NCBI GenBank assembly: GCA_037953625.1
Contig: CM075653.1
Coordinates: 97,443,639 to 97,507,638, forward strand
From: Crotalaria pallida
Taxonomy: Eukaryota; Streptophyta; Magnoliopsida; Fabales; Fabaceae
Reading direction: 5' to 3'
DNA length: 64,000 nucleotides
The first letter of the stretch is position 1; every line of letters starts with the position of its first letter. The notes under the pieces were generated by a model that was not told the origin of the DNA, did no database searches, and saw only the letters and a list, made by a program, of their open reading frames with translations. The position numbers were made by a program, and so were the translations under genes. Shown here one piece after another: positions 57,613 through 64,000 of the stretch.

Positions 57613-60600
57613 TGTGACACCCTTCCGGATTACCCAAATATAATATAGTAATTAAGCTTTTATATTGGATAATATATGGACTTGTGAGGATTAAGAAAAT
57701 ATGAAAATAAAATTTCCTTTTTAAAGCGGCTGCACAAATCAACACTTGGAATTCTTGGAGAATAAACCCTAAGGTATTACCAAAACAGTTATATTGAATT
57801 CGGCAATTTCTAAAACCTTTTCGAAAGTTGGATAGCATTCGTCTTTTGGAACCGTATTTATATCATAGAAAATAACTGAAGCTACCCTTGCTTTATTTGA
57901 TAAAACTGATACCATCGAATAGTTTTCACAGCCGAACCCTCGAATAGATTAAATCAGAGTAAGCGGAATTATCGGACTATGCAATTACTAGTAAGATAAA
58001 CATAAGTACATATATATATATAATAAGAGTCATAAGTACATAGCCCCATATCAAAGCTTCCAAGATCCCAAAATACAAGTCCATAAACAGATCTACATAA
58101 TAATATGACTAAATCCCTAGAGAACCCCAAAAGTATATCTACAACATATATACATAACCAAAATAAAACTCTAAGGGTGGTCACGTAGACCCGGCAGCAT
58201 CAGATGTAGTAGTAGTGATAACAGCAGTCTCCATGATACATAAGTAGTAAGGTAGTAGCATCATCATCAACACAGCAGCAGCAGCAAAGTATCCTCCACA
58301 GCCTCCACGCATCGGATCCTCTGATCCTCATCACATACCATATGCACGTACCTAGGGATCATCGTCCCTCCAATCACTCCCAGTAGAATGCACGACAGGC
58401 TCGCTCCCACTCTCGTCCTCCACCGGATCCTCCTCGATCTCATCCGAGGGAGAGTGTACCCTACCACTGGGTACCGGGTCAGGTGATGGTGAAACCCTGA
58501 CCGGGCTCCTCGGATCAGATAGGGGAGTCTCCTCGCGGACGACTCTCGAGGTAAAAGGGTGAGAGCGGGTAGGTCGAAAATGGAAACTGTGATAAGAGCG
58601 AGGTGGTCGCGTGGGAGGTGGTCCATGGTAAGTGTAAAACGGGGGTACATGCATAGTGTATATGATGGGAATCCTAAATCTACGAGGACGGAATCGGATC
58701 AACGGGTTCGGGTGGTAGAAGGTAACCTCTACCTCTCCCTCGAACACCGCGCGATGGTCCTCACAGATCCATGTGCCACTAGGAAGTGGCCGGATCTCGA
58801 TGCAAGCAATGTATCGAGACATCACCTACAAGGGCATAGGGGTAAGCAATTCTATACACATAATCAACAGAGAATAAATTGTGCAATAAGAGTATGTAAA
58901 TATGCGTCAATTAACAACAATCACATATAACACTTAGCAGTTAATTAATGCACATAGGATGCTCACACTTATTTCATTTATCACAATTAATTTAAATGAA
59001 TGGCATGATGCATGACTTTAGCTCTCAAGCCTATCTCCATCATACTATGTCACTCTCTGACGTCCATCCCTGACAACCCAGCACTCAACAGTGCGTTGTA
59101 TTCCTTGGTATACAACCATTCGTACATTCACCTAGAATGTACACGTCAAGCTTGGTATCCATGCCACCCGAGCATATCCCGTCATCCAAACGGTTTAATC
59201 ATATCGGCATCCACTAAGCCGACCACGTCAACGACGTGTCATCAAGCAAGCGTATTGGCACTCCCAGAGGCCCTCCACATGTTCAACAAAAACATGATAT
59301 TCGTCCTACCATCCAAACTTCAGTATGAATGCATTAATTTTACTTAAAAGGAATTGATTGATGTTTTATCCTTTTATTAATACATTACGTGCCTCCCGAG
59401 CAACGTATCATTATTCAAATGAAAATATCATAACGTCAATCAATTTCCTTTAAGTCCAGGATCACTTGGTTTATTGTCCTTTAAGAGTTACAAAATGACT
59501 TAGAATTAAAAATGGTATTTTTAAGTATCTGACTAGTGTTTTCCATAATACTCGAGTAGTTTATCATTTTCCAGATTTTACTCGAGTAGTTCCTGATTAT
59601 ACTCGAGTCGTTCATGTCTTTTCAGAGATTCAAGTTTTCAGATCTTCATAAATATACTCGAGTAATTCATGAGATACTCGAGTAGTCCATTACCCAGAAT
59701 ACTCGAGTATTTCATACATTACTCGAGTTGTTCATTAATTTTTACTCTTGTTGCATGTGAAATACTCGAGTGCCTAGCCTGGTTCTCAAGTTGGCGCGCC
59801 AATTTTCACACTGGTGCACCACGAAATACTCGAGTGTTAAGCCAAATACTCGAGTATTTGTAGACAGAACAGACTGAAACTTGGTTTTTACATACCATTT
59901 CAATTTCTTAACATTTTTAACCCAAACCAGTGATCACAATAGTTCATATACCATAAATTGAACATGTTACCATACTCATTTCATATCAAATAACCAATTT
60001 GACAGAGAATCAATAAATCATGCATAAAAACACATTTTAACAACTCAAGACCTCAATTTACACAATAAGCACAATACTCATGAAACAAAGTTCATTTAAG
60101 CTTGCATGCATGATATAGAACTTCCTCAACACAGTTTTAGAGCAAAGCTTGGTCTCCAAACCAAAGATCCTATTCAATCTAAGCCCTTAGAGCCTCTTGG
60201 TGGCTCTCTAACACAAATAATGAAATTTAATCTCTATCTAGTGGATATAATTACTTCCCCTTACCTCTCAGATGTGAATCAAACAAGAAATCCCCCAAAG
60301 AAGAGCTCCACAACACCAAAAGCACTTTAACCCCAACATGCAGAGCATTTGAGTGCAACACCAAAGTGGAATTGGTTTACACATGAAACAGAGAATAAAA
60401 TTGGGGAAATTAGATTTTCTAGACTCTATGCAACATAATCTAGCTAAGGAAACCGAATTTGAGACTCAAGGATTCATGAGCTTACCAGAAATAAAATCCA
60501 AAGTAAGCTCCCAGAACTGATGACAGCAACTCAGCCTCAACTTCTCAGCTTCGATTCTAACAAAGCGCTCACTCTCAGCTCACTATCTTTATGTCTATAC

Positions 60601-61178
60601 AAAGCTCGTGATATGAGCTTTGTATTCGTGTATCACTCAAGCCTTAACACTCAGAATTGAAAGAGAATCGAAGAGGGCAAATTCGAAACCCTAACTTTGT
60701 CAACAAGAGCAAGATTGAGCAAAAATCCTAGCTTCACGTTGTTGATGGGTTTAAATAGGGATAGAGGGAGCTCATGCACGTCGACACGCCACCCATGGAG
60801 TTGGCAAGAAGGTGATTTCGTGGCAGGAAGAGGAAATCGTTCATGGTGACTCACCAAACGCACTAACTCGTGCAGTTTGACCCAGAATACTCGAGTTTTT
60901 CAGAAAATACTCGAGTATTTTTCCCAATTTTTGAAAAATAATTATTTTATTTTCTTTCCCTCCAAAACCTTTCCTATAATTGCTTCTAGGTCCCAACCCA
61001 GGGACTAATATGCAAAACATTTATTTTATGCATTATAATATTTATTAAATAATTCCACACACACAAACTAGTTACATGAACACAAATTTTAATCAAGGAT
61101 TAATATAGAAATCATTAATTATAATTAATTTATAATTAACATTTCATTAATCGGGGATTAAAATTTTGGGGTGTTACA
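57613..61178 (-). repeat. C LTR 3 (5' outer LTR)
   Basis: It begins TGTGACACCC next to the body 2 primer site and ends GGTGTTACA at the target duplication CCGTC (61179-61183). It lacks one of two CATCCAAACGG units near 59185 and a few bases at the first palindrome. Confidence 0.92.
58352..58822 (-). CDS. Conserved LTR-encoded ORF, C LTR 3 copy (156 aa)
   Basis: It is open over its full length and differs from the LTR 1 copy by a handful of residues (for example Tyr to Cys near residue 20, Ala to Pro near 74). As part of the 5' LTR of the array it lies downstream of a complete promoter, so it is the copy most likely to be transcribed ahead of gag. No known domain is recognised. Confidence 0.65.
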   Translation of the reverse strand: MSRYIACIEIRPLPSGTWICEDHRAVFEGEVEVTFYHPNPLIRFRPRRFRIPIIYTMHVPPFYTYHGPPPTRPPRSYHSFHFRPTRSHPFTSRVVREETPLSDPRSPVRVSPSPDPVPSGRVHSPSDEIEEDPVEDESGSEPVVHSTGSDWRDDDP

Positions 61179-61183
61179 CCGTC

Positions 61184-63106
61184 CTTCGTGCAACCCTTCA
61201 ACGAGTCCCGACCACTAACTTTGCACAAACTTTCTCTCATCATTTCTCACATAGCACAGAGCTGGGATCACATCACAATCTCACATCTCATATCTCAAAC
61301 TTTCCTCAACATTTTCCCTTTGTCATAATTAGCTCATTTCAAAATCTTTTCTCAAAACCATCTTTTCAAGAACTATTTCAAAAACACTCTCACACAATCT
61401 CCTTTCATAAGCTTTCAAAACATAGTTTCCACAAACTTTTCTCAGAAAGTTTTATTTCACAAAATTTCTCCCAAAAATATCATCTTGTAAATTTTCTCAA
61501 AATATTATTTTAAAAAGACTTCCCCAAAACATCCTTTCAAAATACATCTTTGCACAAAACTCCTTCAAAAGATTATTACATAAAATTCTTTCAAAACTCT
61601 CCTTTTACAAGTCTTTTGAAAAATCTCTTTCAAAAATCTTTTCGAAAATCTTTTGTCAAAACCTTTTCAAAAATTACTTCATAAGAAAAATCTTTTCAAA
61701 ACCTTTTTATGAAAATCTTTTCAAAACCCTTTTCAGAGGAATACAACTTTACTAATGGAGGAGCAAGCTCAACTCAACACTAGTTCCCAGACTAAATCCG
61801 AAGACAAAGGAGCCCAGCTCCAGTTAATCTCATCTCATATCCAACCAATCAACATCATTCTCCCCAGCTCTGGCTCGTTCTCAACGTTATCACACATTCA
61901 TTCTTTCCCCAATCTCAAGTCTTTCTTTCTTTTCCAACACATACTTTGTTTCCACTCATTATTCCTTTCTCTTTGTATCTTATCATTATTATTTCCTCAC
62001 ACTTCTAACTTTACTTTCACTTTCATTAATTTCATTTCCTTATTCAGGACGTAACAGACGTCCATCAGTATATTACACATATCAATCAACAACAGTAAAT
62101 AACATAAGGCAGAATTAAATAAATATATAAAAGCATGCTATCATTCACACAAACATCACACAACAAGGTGGTCTTCGTCATCTTCGTATAAGTGGCCACA
62201 CAATCAAACAATTGCCACTATACTACTGACTCAGAACCACTAAGTTCCGATCTTTGAGATGATACGAAACGTCCTAATATATCACCTAACTACCACGATG
62301 TCTTAGGAAAGCTTCTCTCTCACCTGAGGTCCAGCAATTTAATGCGTATCGTCTCCTCGAATCCTTTTTGGTTGCCGGATGCCCCAATCCCTTGTCTTTC
62401 AGATTTCCTCGTACTAAATAAAATACACTTACGTTATTGTCTGGTTCTAAGAAAAATATTTTCTTATCTCATGACACTTTCGGTTCTTAATCAAAAGACT
62501 TAAAACACTATTGTTTTATCAAAACAATCCTCATATTTTCTAGAACTTTAATTATTTTAAAATCATTTGAAAACATTTAGTAAGAGAATTTAGATTATTT
62601 GGTTGGGTTGCTGGTCTGTTTTGGACAGCACCTCTCTTACATTCGAAAACACCGAAAAGTTCACCGTTATACATCCGCATTTTCCTTAAATCAATTATTA
62701 CTTGAAAATTTTACTTTAAATCACTTGAACACATTTTCAAAGTCAAGAAACAAGTTTAAATAATTCCGGACAGCCATAAACACAATTTAAAATCTCAATT
62801 AAATCAAATGGAAATTTCTCAAAATCAATTTATTTTAAAGCCATTTGCACACTCAATTATTTTGCAAACATAACTAGCACACAATCACATCAACACTTAA
62901 ATAAAGGAAGTCATACAAGTGTTTGATTAATCATTTAATTTATTTATAATCCAAACAAACACTTAGACATTCACACACTCACAAAGATATGAATCAAACA
63001 CAACAACTCAATTCTTTTCAAAAATCGTTACATGAGTTCATTTTAGTGCAAGTAAATTTCCTAAACTTATTTATACTACATGGCCGAATATACATACACA
63101 CAGGTA

Positions 63107-63142
<36 letters not shown>

Positions 63143-64000
63143 TTTAAACACCATACTTTCTTCCAAACCAATTAGTTCTTTTATTCCCTTTATCTTTCCT
63201 TAAAACACAATCTTTTCTTAAACTTGAAATCCTTCAAAAATCATTTGAAAATTCTCATCATAATAAATAAAATAATTAGTTTATGTGGCTGTATGAAATG
63301 AGTCCAGCCACCTTTTTACTTGTAGAACATTGAAAAATCCATAATCCTCATTCTAATTTTTTTTTTGGACATATTGGATAGTACTTGAAACCCACACTTT
63401 TCATGAATCAAGAACACTTTTATAAATTGAAAACCTTGAAATAAAATCTTGGACAGCAAAGAACTAAAATCAAAACCATGAAAATACTTTTGGAAATAAT
63501 TAAATATATTCGTTTATTTTTTTTATTAAAACCGAATGGAATAAGAACCACAACATAATTTAGAAAGACATAATCATTTCAACAAGTAACTCATATGCAA
63601 AAAGGGATCTAGCCTATTGAACCTAGTAGACCTACACTAGGTCGAGTCATGATTATGAAAGAAACAATGTCTTTGGTGCAAAATTTCAACATGCACAACC
63701 TTAAAATACCAATTCAAAGACATGCACTTCAATTACATGGTTTAGAGAAATACCACTCCTTTATCTTCATAAAACCGTGACCTCTTGGTCACTTCAAACA
63801 CAATTTTATTTTTTTTTTCTTTGGCATGTGCCTTAAAAATCATGTAAAGTAAAAAGAAGACACATGCAAGAAACTTTTCATGAAAAAAAATCATAGTCTT
63901 TTGTTTTCTATGCTTCACCGAAAAACCAATCAACAAGATTGGGAGAAAGAACTTAAATCCTTAGCTTTGCAACACACATAGATTTAGATCAAGGCAAAAA
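61184..64000 (-). repeat. A3: reverse A-type LTR, continued to the window end
   Basis: It follows 41696 after removal of the C array. In reverse it matches 17409-17890, 7420-7967 and 1-1080. It holds the diverged 27-bp repeat array (61340-61740), GGACAGC motifs, an (AT)n run at 63110-63139 and otherwise AT-rich sequence. The LTR start lies beyond the window. No gene is supported. Confidence 0.75.

Larger units (their letters stand above)
41697..61178 (-). mobile_element. Family C array: LTR-body-LTR-body-LTR with a single duplication pair
   Basis: Three LTRs (41697-45275, 49665-53224, 57613-61178) alternate with two gag-pol bodies (45276-49664 and 53225-57612), all on the minus strand. Only the outermost ends carry the duplication CCGTC. 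The period is about 7.95 kb. The bodies share a gag deletion and a frameshift but differ by point changes. The chromodomain and iMet primer site place C with the Tekay-like chromoviruses. Confidence 0.92.

Noticed and set aside
63742..63936. 64-codon minus-strand ORF near the window end
   Set aside because: It lies in AT-rich A-type LTR sequence; no matching open frame is apparent in the loosely similar region near base 300, and no domain is seen.

Overview
The window is plant nuclear DNA made almost entirely of nested LTR retrotransposons. I find no host gene, rRNA or tRNA gene, or CRISPR array. Chromodomain-bearing Ty3/gypsy polyproteins (Tekay/Del type), an Athila-type gag with a tRNA-Asp primer site, kilobase-long LTRs and high AT content point to pericentromeric heterochromatin of a dicot. 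A legume (soybean/bean group) is my best guess from overall style; no taxonomic marker gene is present.

Left third (1-23.5 kb). A decayed Athila gag and LTR on the minus strand (20331-~23520) is interrupted by element A on the plus strand. A has a very long LTR (about 6.1 kb net for the 3' copy), a 1.28 kb internal region without recognisable retroviral domains, an initiator-tRNA-Met primer site and a polypurine tract. Its 5' LTR is cut by the window edge. The 3' LTR of A carries a complete, young Tekay-type element T on the minus strand (7968-17403), with 2.4 kb LTRs, the 5-bp duplication AGTGG, and gag and pol in one frame separated by a single TAA.

Middle (23.5-41.7 kb). A solo LTR H (23620-25829, duplication GTTAG) contains a foldback MITE. 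It sits in an LTR-like sequence I, which ends at a partial LTR J (27051-29061). J abuts a reverse A-type LTR (A2), which is split by a 3.6 kb solo LTR C' (31154-34728, duplication GTATC). Next come a partial A-type LTR F on the plus strand, a stub of a second H LTR, and a reverse A-type LTR (A3).

Right third (41.7-64 kb). A3 is split by a three-LTR, two-body array of family C on the minus strand (41697-61178) with one duplication pair, CCGTC. Both gag-pol bodies share the same gag deletion and frameshift and carry further private lesions. A3 then continues to the window end.

Three features recur beyond ordinary retroelement structure. (1) LTRs of A and C/C' each carry a conserved ORF; in C versus C' the differences fall overwhelmingly at third codon positions. 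(2) C and C' LTRs keep a predicted intron whose splicing would put that ORF's ATG first or nearly first in the transcript. (3) LTRs carry arrays of palindromes centred on CG whose sequence is family-specific (TAATCGATTA, TAACCGGTTA or ACTCGAGT) while their positions are kept, as if a whole set of sites switched together.
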